Positions 1 through 7,576 of a stretch of 11,188 bases of DNA are shown piece after piece. Position 1 is the first letter of the stretch. Each line of letters starts with the position of its first letter. A model generated the notes under the pieces. The model saw nothing but the letters and a program-made list of their open reading frames with translations. It was not told where the DNA came from and did no database searches. The position numbers were made by a program, and so were the translations under genes. The stretch comes from Mobilitalea sp. (GTDB lineage: Bacteria; Bacillota_A; Clostridia; Lachnospirales; Lachnospiraceae). The stretch is taken from NCBI GenBank assembly GCA_029974875.1, contig JARKQP010000627.1:1-11188 (forward strand), given 5' to 3'.

Positions 1-735
1 GAATACCGTAAGGTCTCTATCGTGGTAAAGATCAAGGGAGAAAGCTTCTTTGCTTCCTTCCGGGTATTGGAAAAGGAAGGCTACCTTAAGGTGGTGGGCC
101 CTCCAGGTGACAAAACAGCGCAGACTGGAGCCGATAAAGAAAAAGGAAAAGAGAAAGAGGAAGGGGTTCAAGGGGATGGAGAGAGCCAGGAGGAGGACAA
201 TGCAGACCAATCCCTGCTCCAGATTATTAATAACCTGAAAAAGGGGATGAAGCTTCCGGTGAATCAGCTGCTGATCAAGGAAGGGGAAACTGTTCCTCCA
301 AAGCGTTACAACTCAGGTGCTTTAATCCTGGCAATGGAAAATGCGGGACAGCTCATCGAGGATGAGGAGCTGCGGGCGCAGATTAAGGGCAGCGGTATCG
401 GAACCAGTGCGACGAGAGCGGAAATCCTGAACAAATTAGTTAACATTACATATCTAAGCTTAAATAAGAAGACCCAGATAATTACTCCAACCTTACTCGG
501 AGAGCTGATCTATGATGTGGTAAATACATCAATCAAATCCCTGTTAAATGCAGAATTAACCGCCAGCTGGGAAAAGGGCTTAACCTATGTGTCAGAGGGA
601 CAGATTACGAAGGAGGAGTATACGCAGAAGCTGGAAGCATTTGTGGGAAGGATGGTCCAGGGCGTAAAGCAATTGAATAACCAGGCCTCATTGGCTAAGT
701 ACCATAATGAAGTCAATCCCTTCTATAAGAAGTAA
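1..735 (+). CDS. topB: DNA topoisomerase III (type IA), C-terminal part, 5' truncated
   Basis: The reading frame is open from base 1 and enters from the left edge, so the true start and the catalytic tyrosine region lie outside the window; 244 codons are visible. Type IA topoisomerases relax or decatenate DNA by single-strand passage. What shows the family is the stretch from about residue 105: PPKRYNSGALILAMENAG, followed by the GIGTSATRAEIL motif and TPTLLGELIYDVV, the order seen in the central and C-terminal domains of clostridial TopB proteins. The tail ends in a helical segment (EEYTQKLEAFVGRMVQGVKQ) without a cysteine zinc-finger domain, which fits TopB rather than TopA. A strongly charged Lys/Glu/Asp-rich insert (about residues 39-72) sits between the barrel-like part and the PPKRYN motif. 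It converges with the two-component genes and is probably unrelated to the sugar operon. Confidence 0.88.
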   Translation, partial: EYRKVSIVVKIKGESFFASFRVLEKEGYLKVVGPPGDKTAQTGADKEKGKEKEEGVQGDGESQEEDNADQSLLQIINNLKKGMKLPVNQLLIKEGETVPPKRYNSGALILAMENAGQLIEDEELRAQIKGSGIGTSATRAEILNKLVNITYLSLNKKTQIITPTLLGELIYDVVNTSIKSLLNAELTASWEKGLTYVSEGQITKEEYTQKLEAFVGRMVQGVKQLNNQASLAKYHNEVNPFYKK

Positions 736-857
736 GATAGAGCCGGCAGTCCTTTGCTTTGTAGGCATTATATAATGGCTGCTGAAAATGACAGTTCATC
801 CAGTATGTTAAGCCAATGGATTAAAAGTTTTAAGCTATGTTATTACGAAATAGTTAC

Positions 858-895
858 TAATGGGCAAGGCCATTTTTCACTGGTTTTGCCCATTA
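858..895. terminator. Inverted repeat between convergent genes, possible bidirectional terminator
   Basis: TAATGGGCAA at 858-867 is exactly mirrored by TTGCCCATTA at 886-895. Allowing two G-T pairs the stem extends to 14 bp (GGCC 868-871 against GGTT 882-885), leaving a 10-base loop. It sits between the stop of topB and the stop of the kinase gene, where a shared terminator is expected. Neither side has a convincing T-run directly after the stem, so termination is inferred mainly from position. The rest of the 736-939 gap holds only an AT-rich 12-bp palindrome (766-777) and no gene that I can support. Confidence 0.5.
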
Positions 896-925
896 CATCC
901 CTCTCGCAATATGGGAAAAACGATT

Positions 926-957
926 AATAATCATTTCTATCAATAATCATTTCTATC
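926..957. repeat. 16-bp perfect tandem duplication over the kinase stop codon
   Basis: The unit AATAATCATTTCTATC occurs at 926-941 and again directly at 942-957. The right-hand copy encodes the last kinase codons on the minus strand, and the first bases read beyond it form the TGA stop (942-940). Removing one copy would leave the same C-terminal residues followed by TAA instead of TGA, so the duplication appears neutral to the protein. It looks like a slippage event. Confidence 0.85.
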
Positions 958-2649
958 TGTTAAAGAAGTATCTGCGATTATCCGCAATATGACGCTGGTT
1001 CCAACTCCCACAGTGCTTGTATAGGTTAACCCATAGGTCTCCCCATAATATAACTGAACTCTTTGGTGGACATTTTTAATTCCATATCCGTTGCTTTCAC
1101 CCGATAAGATATTACTGCATTCTTCGGCAGACATGCCACGCCCGTTATCCATGACACGAAATACAAGATCCCGTTCCTCTTGATAGGCACAAATGGTCAA
1201 CACCCCCTTATCAGAAGTGGACTTGTTATCTAATCCGTGTAAAATTGCATTTTCAACAAGGGGCTGAATCAAAAGATTCGGCATTTTATAAGATAAAATA
1301 GTATCTGAAATTTCGTAAACAACCTCAAAAGAATCAGAGTGCATAATGCGCTGGATGTCTATATAGGAGTATATATTATTCAACTCATCTTTCACTGTTG
1401 TTAAGCTATTTCCCTTATTTAATGTGGTGCGGTAAAATGTGGATAGCAGCTGGGCCATCCTGCTGATATCCTCTTGCCCGGATAAAATGGCCTTGCTATT
1501 GATCAAGGATAATGAATTATAAAAAAAGTGAGGATTAATTTGAGCCTGAAGAGCTTTAAATGCATAGTCCTGTTGGATAATACGGACATGCAGCACCTCA
1601 TTAATCAGGTATTTTAGACGTTCCACCATGTGGGTGAATGTCTGGATCAGTATTCCGATTTCATCGTTGGAATCAGAAAATACGGTAATCTCTAAGTTAT
1701 CCTGTTCGATAAGCTTCATATTGTTAGAAAGCTCCTTAATGGGGCGGAAGATAGCCGCGGAAAGAAACAGGCTGAAGCCTACAATTATAACAGCAATAAT
1801 CAGTACGGCCAAGACAACAAAGAACGCTATCTGCCTTGCAGGGGCGGTCACCACGGAGGTCGGACGGTACAGGTACAGTATCCATGGAGCCGCGGTAAAG
1901 GCCCGTGATTCTATTACATAATTATTATAAAATGTATCAGGATCCCGCGCTAAAAGCTTCGGGGCATTTAATTGGTTTTGGTTCCTGTCCTTTATATTGG
2001 CATAGCTAAAAAGTAGTGTTTGGTCTTTCTGTTCCAAAATAATGCCATAAGAATCGCTATAAAGGGATTCCAATGAGCCAAGAAGTGTGTGGGAATCAAT
2101 AGTAAAGCAGATAAGGTTGGTAAGAGAACTGCCATTGTAAAAAATTTTGTATATCAGGTATAGCTTTTTATAATCGGAAGAAAAAGTAAAAGTTGGGGTA
2201 GTGTAAGGATTGTTTTCTGAATACCATTCTTCCTCCTTAGCCTTTGAAAGTGGGCGTAAAATATTGCCATGAGGATAGAGGGAGGTATCAGAATAAAATG
2301 TTATGGATGCCACGCTCTTATCAATGGAGGGTACGGATGTCGCTGCAGGATCAATAACGTCCCGGTAGGCCAGATACATATCAAAAGAGGAGGTATAATT
2401 CCTGGACAAGGCGGAACGGACACCTTCATTCCAGGCAATCATCTGAATCGCTGAGAGATAACCGTCCAGTTTGTCATCCATGCTCTGGGTTTCCTGCTCC
2501 AATAGCTTGTTTAGGGAAGCAGTTTCCTTATCAATGGCCTGCTTATGCATAAAATAATAAGAAAAAGAACCGATTAAAATCACGGGTATTAGTCCTATTA
2601 GGAGCAAAATCAATAGAATCTTGTATTTGAAGCTCATATTTTTTAGCAT
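940..2649 (-). CDS. Sensor histidine kinase, YesM/LytS-like, two-component system
   Basis: Membrane sensor kinase of 569 residues with the usual order. TM helix at about 11-33; extracellular sensor region at about 34-272 (Cache-like by position and length, not by a recognised motif); second TM at about 274-298; HAMP linker at about 299-351; His_kinase domain with the phosphoacceptor His in QAQINPHFFYN (about H374); C-terminal ATPase domain with N-box LIQPLVENAILHG (about 461-473), G1 box DNGRGM (501-506) and G2 box GYGIKN (521-526). NPHFFYN is typical of kinases paired with AraC-type regulators in Firmicutes. I chose the ATG at 2649 because it has GAGGTGG (2665-2659) nine bases upstream and overlaps the regulator stop. 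A longer frame from 2700 would add 17 residues ahead of the basic N-terminus and overlap the regulator by 58 bp. It probably senses the sugar imported by the adjacent transporter, directly or through the binding protein; this is inference from context. Confidence 0.93.
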   Translation of the reverse strand: MLKNMSFKYKILLILLLIGLIPVILIGSFSYYFMHKQAIDKETASLNKLLEQETQSMDDKLDGYLSAIQMIAWNEGVRSALSRNYTSSFDMYLAYRDVIDPAATSVPSIDKSVASITFYSDTSLYPHGNILRPLSKAKEEEWYSENNPYTTPTFTFSSDYKKLYLIYKIFYNGSSLTNLICFTIDSHTLLGSLESLYSDSYGIILEQKDQTLLFSYANIKDRNQNQLNAPKLLARDPDTFYNNYVIESRAFTAAPWILYLYRPTSVVTAPARQIAFFVVLAVLIIAVIIVGFSLFLSAAIFRPIKELSNNMKLIEQDNLEITVFSDSNDEIGILIQTFTHMVERLKYLINEVLHVRIIQQDYAFKALQAQINPHFFYNSLSLINSKAILSGQEDISRMAQLLSTFYRTTLNKGNSLTTVKDELNNIYSYIDIQRIMHSDSFEVVYEISDTILSYKMPNLLIQPLVENAILHGLDNKSTSDKGVLTICAYQEERDLVFRVMDNGRGMSAEECSNILSGESNGYGIKNVHQRVQLYYGETYGLTYTSTVGVGTSVILRIIADTSLTDRNDY

Positions 2650-3767
2650 GACTCCGCACCACCTCTGCTCAAACGGTATTTTTCCGGTGACTGTCCGCAT
2701 TCCTCTTGAAAAATTCTACAAAAATAAGGAATATTGGAGTAGCCAATAACCTTTCCTATGTCTGCAATCTTCATATTTGTGGTCAATAGCAATTCCTTGC
2801 CCCTTTTGATACGTACATCCCGTATATAATGGTTCAGGCTGGTTCCTGTAGCCTGGGAAAACATAGTGCTCAGGTATTGGGGGCTTAAATATACTTTATC
2901 CGCAAGGCAGCTTAAGCTCAAGTCCTCCATATAATGTGTACGGATATACTGTTTTACTAAATGGATTGGATGCTTTGCATCCAGGGAATCCTGCTGCATT
3001 TGCTCCAATACAATTTTTAAATATTCTTTTATACAGCCTCTGATTTCCTCAAAATTTTTGAAGGTATATATTTTTTCGGTAATTTTATGGAAGTCTTCTT
3101 CGTTGGAGGAAAGATAATTCGTTAAATATTGCAATATGGTGGTGCATAGGTAACGGATATAAACATGGGAAATGGCGGTGGCTTGATATTTCTCTAATAA
3201 ATGGGTGATGCTATCTTGCAAATTAACAGGATTCTTTAATAAAATAGCCTGTTCAATATCGGAAAGAAGTTTAGAGTCTTCTACAGTGGTTTCTGGAGAA
3301 ATCGGGTCACCGGCAGAGGAGGAAGCTCCCATTAAGCTTTGTTTATAAAACTTTTCTTTTAATCTGTTCTCATAAGAGGCATAGGGATTTTCCTGGCATT
3401 CTAATTGTTCTATGACCTTTTCCAGGGATTCCTTGAATTCCAAGGGATTGACAGGTTTTAATATATAATTAACGGCATGGAGGGAAAGAGCTTTTTTGGC
3501 ATAATCGAAATCATCATGGCCGCTAAAGAAAATAATCTCAATATCTGGATGAATATCCCTGGCCTTTGCAGCCAGCTCCAGACCGTTCATATGAGGCATC
3601 TGAATATCGGTAAACAAAATATCGACTGGCTGGCTCTTTAGAAGGGCATATGCCTCCGTGCTGTCACCGGTGGAAATTACAGTAAGATTGAAATTGAATG
3701 TTTTCAATAGAAAAAGAATGACTTCACGTTCGTCTTTTTCATCATCTACGACTAAAATACGATACAT
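2643..3767 (-). CDS. Response regulator, REC plus AraC-type HTH DNA-binding domain
   Basis: Cytoplasmic transcription regulator of 374 residues. The receiver domain (about 1-120) shows the acidic pair in VVDDE (D8/D9), the phosphoacceptor D54 in LFTDIQMP and the conserved lysine K104 in ILKPVNP. A helical middle part (about 125-265) has no recognised motif. The C-terminal AraC/XylS domain (about 268-370) carries two helix-turn-helices: LSCLADKVYLSPQYLSTMF and KIADIGKVIGYSNIPYFCR, ending in the family-typical GQSPEKYR. The start ATG at 3767 has AGGAGG six bases upstream. It is the first gene of the minus-strand transcript; its end overlaps the kinase start by 7 bp (2643-2649), suggesting translational coupling. 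Regulators of this type usually activate a neighbouring sugar-transport operon, here the divergent one starting at 3984, and may control their own gene. Confidence 0.95.
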   Translation of the reverse strand: MYRILVVDDEKDEREVILFLLKTFNFNLTVISTGDSTEAYALLKSQPVDILFTDIQMPHMNGLELAAKARDIHPDIEIIFFSGHDDFDYAKKALSLHAVNYILKPVNPLEFKESLEKVIEQLECQENPYASYENRLKEKFYKQSLMGASSSAGDPISPETTVEDSKLLSDIEQAILLKNPVNLQDSITHLLEKYQATAISHVYIRYLCTTILQYLTNYLSSNEEDFHKITEKIYTFKNFEEIRGCIKEYLKIVLEQMQQDSLDAKHPIHLVKQYIRTHYMEDLSLSCLADKVYLSPQYLSTMFSQATGTSLNHYIRDVRIKRGKELLLTTNMKIADIGKVIGYSNIPYFCRIFQEECGQSPEKYRLSRGGAESC

Positions 3768-3814
3768 TGCTACCTCCTGAAATCCTATGAGCCAATAGTT
3801 GCTTAGCTAAACGT

Positions 3815-3844
3815 AGTATAGCATAGAAAAGTTTGAAATCTCAA
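3815..3844 (-). promoter_or_regulatory. Sigma-A-type promoter for the two-component genes
   Basis: Read on the minus strand: -35 TTGAGA (3844-3839), 18-base spacer, -10 TATACT (3820-3815). The predicted start would lie near 3808, giving a leader of about 40 bases before the regulator ATG at 3767. The prediction rests on consensus match and position only. Confidence 0.6.
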
Positions 3845-3845
3845 T

Positions 3846-3880
3846 TGCAATTTATAAGTCCGGAAGATAGTGCAATAAAT
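3846..3880. promoter_or_regulatory. Candidate operator: direct repeat TGCAATnnAT in the divergent region
   Basis: TGCAATTTAT (3846-3855) and TGCAATAAAT (3871-3880) match at 8 of 10 positions and start 25 bp apart. They lie just upstream of the transporter promoter and abut the -35 box of the regulator promoter. AraC-type proteins commonly bind direct repeats in this position, so this is a candidate site for the response regulator. The region is AT-rich, so a chance match is possible. Confidence 0.33.
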
Positions 3881-3895
3881 CTGAAAATATTAATA

Positions 3896-3924
3896 TTGTA
3901 CAAAATTTTGTTAGTTATTATACT
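3896..3924 (+). promoter_or_regulatory. Sigma-A-type promoter of the transporter operon
   Basis: -35 TTGTAC (3896-3901), spacer of exactly 17 bases, -10 TATACT (3919-3924). Transcription would begin near 3931 and leave a leader of about 53 bases to the ATG at 3984. This is the only strong promoter match seen ahead of the plus-strand operon. Confidence 0.68.
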
Positions 3925-3929
3925 TAAAA

Positions 3930-3953
3930 CACAACAAATGGTTAATTTGTGTG
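3930..3953 (+). promoter_or_regulatory. Stem-loop at the predicted 5' end of the operon mRNA (or an operator)
   Basis: CACAACAAAT (3930-3939) can pair with ATTTGTGTG (3945-3953) as a 9-bp stem with one bulged A and a 5-base loop. It begins at the predicted transcription start. It could be a 5'-terminal hairpin protecting the mRNA, or as DNA a near-symmetric operator over +1. It ends well before the Shine-Dalgarno at 3973, so it does not sequester the start site. Confidence 0.45.
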
Positions 3954-3972
3954 AGAAATAAAAACAAGGATT

Positions 3973-3977
3973 GGAGG
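3973..3977 (+). promoter_or_regulatory. Shine-Dalgarno fixing the binding-protein start at 3984
   Basis: GGAGG lies six bases before ATG 3984. The in-frame GTG at 3951 falls within the leader hairpin and has no Shine-Dalgarno, and using it would place 11 charged residues before a normal lipoprotein signal peptide. Confidence 0.85.
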
Positions 3978-3983
3978 AAATGT

Positions 3984-5675
3984 ATGAAAAAAAGAGGAAT
4001 TGGAAAGAGGCTGTTAAGCATTTTGCTAGCCGGTTGCCTGATGGTATCCCTTACAGCATGCAGCAGTCAGAATGATCAAGATGACAAGGGGAAGGACACA
4101 GCAAAGAACGATGGGACGGAAAGCAGGCCAGAGAAAATCGAGGTAACCTTTGGAAGAATGACGATTCCAAATGGTGGATTGCCGGAAGGAGATACGGTTG
4201 AAGATAATGCCTATACCCGTTGGGTAGAAGATATCCTAAATATTGACATCAAGGATGCATTTGAAGCGAATATGATGGATGGAAGTTATGACAGGCAGGT
4301 TTCGCTTGCCCTTTCCTCAGGAGATCTGCCGGATATCATGTTAGTATCCAGCCGTGAAACGTTAAAGGAGCTGGCGGACAATGACATGATTGAAGATTTG
4401 ACCGGAGTATGGGATCAATATGCCACTGATACGCTAAAAGGTATTATTAATTCTTATGGAGACGCAGCCTTGGATAAGGTCACCTTTGATGGAAAGATGA
4501 TGGGAATTCCGGCTACGACCCCTGATACAGGGCCAACACAGGTGTGGGTTAGAAGTGACTGGATGCAGGAACTAGGAATCAAAGTGGATGAAGACCAGAA
4601 TAAAGCCATATCTTTAGATGAGCTTAAGATGATTGCAAAGGAATTCAAGGATAAAAATCCGGGGAAGGCGGAGAATCCGGTAGGAATGGCATTCGTGCCT
4701 AATTTGTCCGACGATGGCATATATACAATGAGCGCGATTTCAGCTGCCTTTGGCGCATATCCCAGGACATGGCTGGAAAGTGATGGGCAGGTTACTTATG
4801 GTTCCCTTCAGCCGCAAACAAAAGATACGCTTTCACTGGCAGCCGAATGGTATAAGGAAGGGATTATTGACCCACAGCTCGGGACAAGAACCTGGGATGA
4901 TATTACAAGCCTGCTTGTGAACGGACAATTGGGTATTACCTTTGGAATGTGGCATGTATCTGACTGGCTGTTAAATAATGTCCGTGAAGCGGATAAAAAT
5001 GCTAACTTTGAAGTTTATGGGATTGAAGATGCCAATGGTAAGGTTAATGCAAAACATGTTAATCCGGTAGGGTTTATCGCTGTTGTAAGAAAAGGATTTG
5101 AACATCCGGAGATTGCGGTTCAGATTTCGAATATGTTTTATGACAGTTTGCGGTATTCTCCCGAAAGCTTCGCCAACTACCCGGAGGTGGTAAAATACGT
5201 GGAGGTTGGCGGGATTGGCGTGGCCCGTCCAATGAATATGGATATAGAACCTGCAACATCTTTATTGGACAATTTATCGGACATCCAAAAAGGTGTAAAT
5301 GGTGAGATTAAGGCAGAGGAAGCGAGGACAAAGGAATCCCAGGACATTATTGTTAATATAAAAGCATATTTAGCGGATCCTGCCAATGCTTCCACAACAG
5401 ACTGGGCAAAATATCATTCCCGCATGAAGGGGATTGGATTGCTCCAGGCCCTGACAGAAAGCGGCACGATTAATTATGTTTCACCTGTATTTCCTTTGAC
5501 AACGTCAACCATGCAGACTGCTAAGGTAAACCTGGATAAGCTAGAGGATGAAACCTTCCTCAGGATAGTGACAGGAGCCCTGCCGGCAGACTCCGGATTC
5601 CAGGATTTTGTGTCACAATGGAACAAGCAAGGCGGAGAGCAGATTATAAAAGAGATTCAGGATCAAATTAAATAA
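3984..5675 (+). CDS. Extracellular sugar-binding lipoprotein of an ABC transporter (LplA/YtcQ-like)
   Basis: Solute-binding protein of 563 residues, anchored outside the membrane, that would capture an oligosaccharide or glycoside and hand it to the two downstream permeases. A lipoprotein signal peptide is clear: MKKRGIGKRLL, a hydrophobic core, and the lipobox LTAC with acyl-cysteine C26, followed by a polar, Asp/Lys-rich linker (about 27-58). The mature part shows family-1 binding-protein features such as the VEDNAYTRWVEDILNID segment and LALSSGDLPDIMLVS. The length (over 500 residues) fits the long LplA/YtcQ-type binding proteins found with YesM-type kinases in Clostridia and Paenibacillus rather than the roughly 400-residue MalE type. 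First gene of the plus-strand operon, directly after the divergent promoter; a hairpin follows its stop. The substrate cannot be read from the sequence. Confidence 0.92.
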   Translation: MKKRGIGKRLLSILLAGCLMVSLTACSSQNDQDDKGKDTAKNDGTESRPEKIEVTFGRMTIPNGGLPEGDTVEDNAYTRWVEDILNIDIKDAFEANMMDGSYDRQVSLALSSGDLPDIMLVSSRETLKELADNDMIEDLTGVWDQYATDTLKGIINSYGDAALDKVTFDGKMMGIPATTPDTGPTQVWVRSDWMQELGIKVDEDQNKAISLDELKMIAKEFKDKNPGKAENPVGMAFVPNLSDDGIYTMSAISAAFGAYPRTWLESDGQVTYGSLQPQTKDTLSLAAEWYKEGIIDPQLGTRTWDDITSLLVNGQLGITFGMWHVSDWLLNNVREADKNANFEVYGIEDANGKVNAKHVNPVGFIAVVRKGFEHPEIAVQISNMFYDSLRYSPESFANYPEVVKYVEVGGIGVARPMNMDIEPATSLLDNLSDIQKGVNGEIKAEEARTKESQDIIVNIKAYLADPANASTTDWAKYHSRMKGIGLLQALTESGTINYVSPVFPLTTSTMQTAKVNLDKLEDETFLRIVTGALPADSGFQDFVSQWNKQGGEQIIKEIQDQIK

Positions 5676-5687
5676 TCAGGTTCATAT

Positions 5688-5717
5688 AAGGAGTAGGTTG
5701 ATATGAATCTACTCCTT
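5688..5717 (+). terminator. Hairpin after the binding-protein gene; likely attenuator or mRNA-stabilising element
   Basis: AAGGAGTAGGTT (5688-5699) pairs with AATCTACTCCTT (5706-5717): 12 bp with a single G-T pair and a 6-base loop, followed by TTC. The T-run is short, so full termination is unlikely. Such elements between binding-protein and permease genes commonly allow partial read-through or protect the upstream mRNA, giving more binding protein than permease. The stem also contains a Shine-Dalgarno-like AAGGAG, and an ATG begins in the loop at 5703. Confidence 0.65.
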
Positions 5718-5745
5718 TTCATTATATGGAGGTTTGCTTTAGAAC

Positions 5746-5751
5746 AGGAGG
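5746..5751 (+). promoter_or_regulatory. Shine-Dalgarno fixing the first permease start at 5757
   Basis: AGGAGG stands five bases before ATG 5757. The alternative in-frame ATG at 5703 has AAGGAG nine bases upstream, but that sequence is locked in the hairpin and would add 18 residues (MNLLLFIIWRF...) not expected in this family. Confidence 0.75.
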
Positions 5752-5756
5752 AAGAT

Positions 5757-6659
5757 ATGAAAACGAAAAGCAGGTTAAGCCGTACGGGAAGAAGCTATCA
5801 TCTGATGATGCTGCCGGGAATGATTTTCTTAATCGTGTTTAGTTACATTCCGATGGCAGGACTTATTATGGCTTTTCAGAATTTTATTCCGGCAAAAGGA
5901 TTTTTTGGTTCTGAAATGGTAGGATTGCAGCACTTTGCCTATATGTTCCAGCTGCCGGATATCTGGAAGATTATGAGAAATACAGTAGGAATTGCTTTGG
6001 GTAAAATTATAATTGGGACTGTTATTGCCATTGCATTTTCTATATTACTGAATGAAATCCGTATAAAATTCTTTAAAAAGACAATACAGACGATTGTTTA
6101 TCTGCCCCACTTTCTTTCCTGGGTAGTTCTTGCCAGTGTTATTGTCAATATGTTTAACCTGGATGGAAGTGTCAATCAGATCCTGGTGGGCTTTGGAGCT
6201 GAAAAAATTAATTTTTTAGGCAATTATAAGGTGTTTCCGGGACTTATTGTGGGAACCGATGTATGGAAAGAATATGGATATAACTCCGTTGTGTACCTGG
6301 CAGCGATTACAGCCATTGACCCGGGGTTGCATGAAGCAGCAGCTATTGACGGTGCTTCCTGGTGGAAGAGGGTGTGGAATGTTACGATTCCCGGCATGAT
6401 GCCCATTATTTTGCTGATGGCTGCTATGAGTCTTACTACTATTTTAAGTGCAGGCTTTGACCAGATTTACAATCTTTATTCTCCTATGGTATATGAAACG
6501 GGTGATGTTTTGGATACCTATGTTTACCGTGTCGGCCTGGTAGGAAGGCAGTATAGCTTTGGTGCTGCGGTTGGCCTGCTGCGCTCTATTATAGGGATGG
6601 TATTACTTTTGACTGCCAATGGGTTGACGAAAAAATTCACTGACAGGAAGATATTTTAG
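5757..6659 (+). CDS. ABC sugar transporter permease 1 (LplB/YteP-like, CUT1 type)
   Basis: Integral membrane subunit of 300 residues forming half of the import channel. It opens with a basic N-terminus, then a first TM helix (LPGMIFLIVFSYIPMAG, about 19-35) of the kind typical of LplB/YteP permeases. Further hydrophobic segments follow at about 80-98, 110-132, 161-184, 213-232 and 267-287. The cytoplasmic EAA loop that docks the ATPase is EAAAIDGASWWKRVWNVTIP (193-212), very close to consensus. It follows the binding-protein gene after a hairpin and stops 13 bases before the second permease, so the two are cotranscribed. No ATPase gene is seen nearby, so a shared MsmK/MsmX-type ATPase encoded elsewhere is assumed. 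An in-frame start at 5703 would make it 318 residues. Confidence 0.93.
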   Translation: MKTKSRLSRTGRSYHLMMLPGMIFLIVFSYIPMAGLIMAFQNFIPAKGFFGSEMVGLQHFAYMFQLPDIWKIMRNTVGIALGKIIIGTVIAIAFSILLNEIRIKFFKKTIQTIVYLPHFLSWVVLASVIVNMFNLDGSVNQILVGFGAEKINFLGNYKVFPGLIVGTDVWKEYGYNSVVYLAAITAIDPGLHEAAAIDGASWWKRVWNVTIPGMMPIILLMAAMSLTTILSAGFDQIYNLYSPMVYETGDVLDTYVYRVGLVGRQYSFGAAVGLLRSIIGMVLLLTANGLTKKFTDRKIF

Positions 6660-6672
6660 GAGGTGTGTCAGA

Positions 6673-7563
6673 ATGGATAATAAAAACTTTTCATCAAGGA
6701 TCCGGAATATTGTTATTTATATCATAGTCTTCCTTCTGGGATTAGCGTGTTTATTGCCCCTGTGGAATATTGTAGCTATTTCCTTAAGCAGCGGTACGGC
6801 AGCAGCGGCCAATAAAGTGGGATTGTTTCCTGTTGATTTTACGTTGGTAGCTTATCGGAAGATTATAGATGACAATCAATTTTGGCATTCCTTTGGGGTT
6901 TCTGTAATAAGAGTCTTCTTTGGACTCGTATTAAATATTGCACTTTGCGTGGTGATGGCTTATCCCCTTACGAAGAGTAAGAGAGAATTTAAAGGGCGTA
7001 ATATTTATATGAATTTATTGATTTTTGCCATGTTATTTAATGGGGGCATGATTCCCAATTTTATCTTAGTGAAAAACCTGGGATTGTTAAATTCTGTATG
7101 GTCACTTATTTTACCTGGAGCATTACCTATCTTTAGCGTGATCCTTGTCATGAACTTCTTCCTTGGAATACCAAAATCCTTAGAAGAGGCGGCCTTTATT
7201 GATGGAGCGACACCGATCCAGGTGCTGACAAGGGTTCTTGTTCCCTGTTCAAAGCCCAGCATTGCAACGGTTGCATTGTTTAGTATCGTGGGAAATTGGA
7301 ATGACTTTTTTTCCGGTTTGATTTATATGCAAAAGGCAAGGAACTATCCGATTATGACCTATATCCAATCCCTGCAAATTGATATGCAAGAAATGTTAAA
7401 GCAGACTACCAGCAGTGACGCATTGGGAAATCTTACTGAATTGTCAAACAGGAATCTAAATGCGGCAAAGATTATGGTGGCAATCATCCCTTTGTTGATG
7501 ATTTATCCATTACTCCAGAGGTACCTTATTTCGGGTATGGTAATGGGAGCAGTCAAAGAATAG
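6673..7563 (+). CDS. ABC sugar transporter permease 2 (YtcP/LplC-like, CUT1 type)
   Basis: Second channel subunit, 296 residues, pairing with the preceding permease. It has a TM helix at about 13-38 ending in [12 protein letters not shown], the characteristic [20 protein letters not shown] segment (124-143), an EAA loop [20 protein letters not shown] (172-191), and the C-terminal [15 protein letters not shown] ending seen in YtcP/LplC-type permeases. The GGAGG at 6659-6663 overlaps the last base of the upstream stop codon and lies nine bases before ATG 6673. The ThuA gene begins 13 bases after its stop, so transport and metabolism are in one transcript. This type is usually annotated as carbohydrate ABC permease; the substrate is not deducible. 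Confidence 0.94.
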   Translation: MDNKNFSSRIRNIVIYIIVFLLGLACLLPLWNIVAISLSSGTAAAANKVGLFPVDFTLVAYRKIIDDNQFWHSFGVSVIRVFFGLVLNIALCVVMAYPLTKSKREFKGRNIYMNLLIFAMLFNGGMIPNFILVKNLGLLNSVWSLILPGALPIFSVILVMNFFLGIPKSLEEAAFIDGATPIQVLTRVLVPCSKPSIATVALFSIVGNWNDFFSGLIYMQKARNYPIMTYIQSLQIDMQEMLKQTTSSDALGNLTELSNRNLNAAKIMVAIIPLLMIYPLLQRYLISGMVMGAVKE

Positions 7564-7576
7564 GAGGAATTGGTTT

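Noticed and set aside
766..777. Perfect palindrome CATTATATAATG downstream of topB, with a TATAAT inside
   Set aside because: No -35 box at proper spacing and no gene on the plus strand to serve; palindromes of pure AT content this short occur by chance.
1628..1921. Plus-strand open frame of 97 codons inside the kinase gene
   Set aside because: It lies fully opposite a well-supported kinase and its composition reflects the TM and HAMP coding strand. No family resemblance.
2650..2700. Longer kinase start at 2700
   Set aside because: It would overlap the regulator by 58 bp and add residues before the normal basic N-terminus; the ATG at 2649 has a good Shine-Dalgarno and classic stop/start overlap.
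3768..3983. Catabolite-repression (cre) site in the divergent control region
   Set aside because: No sequence here matches the cre consensus well enough; the closest stretches lack the central CG.
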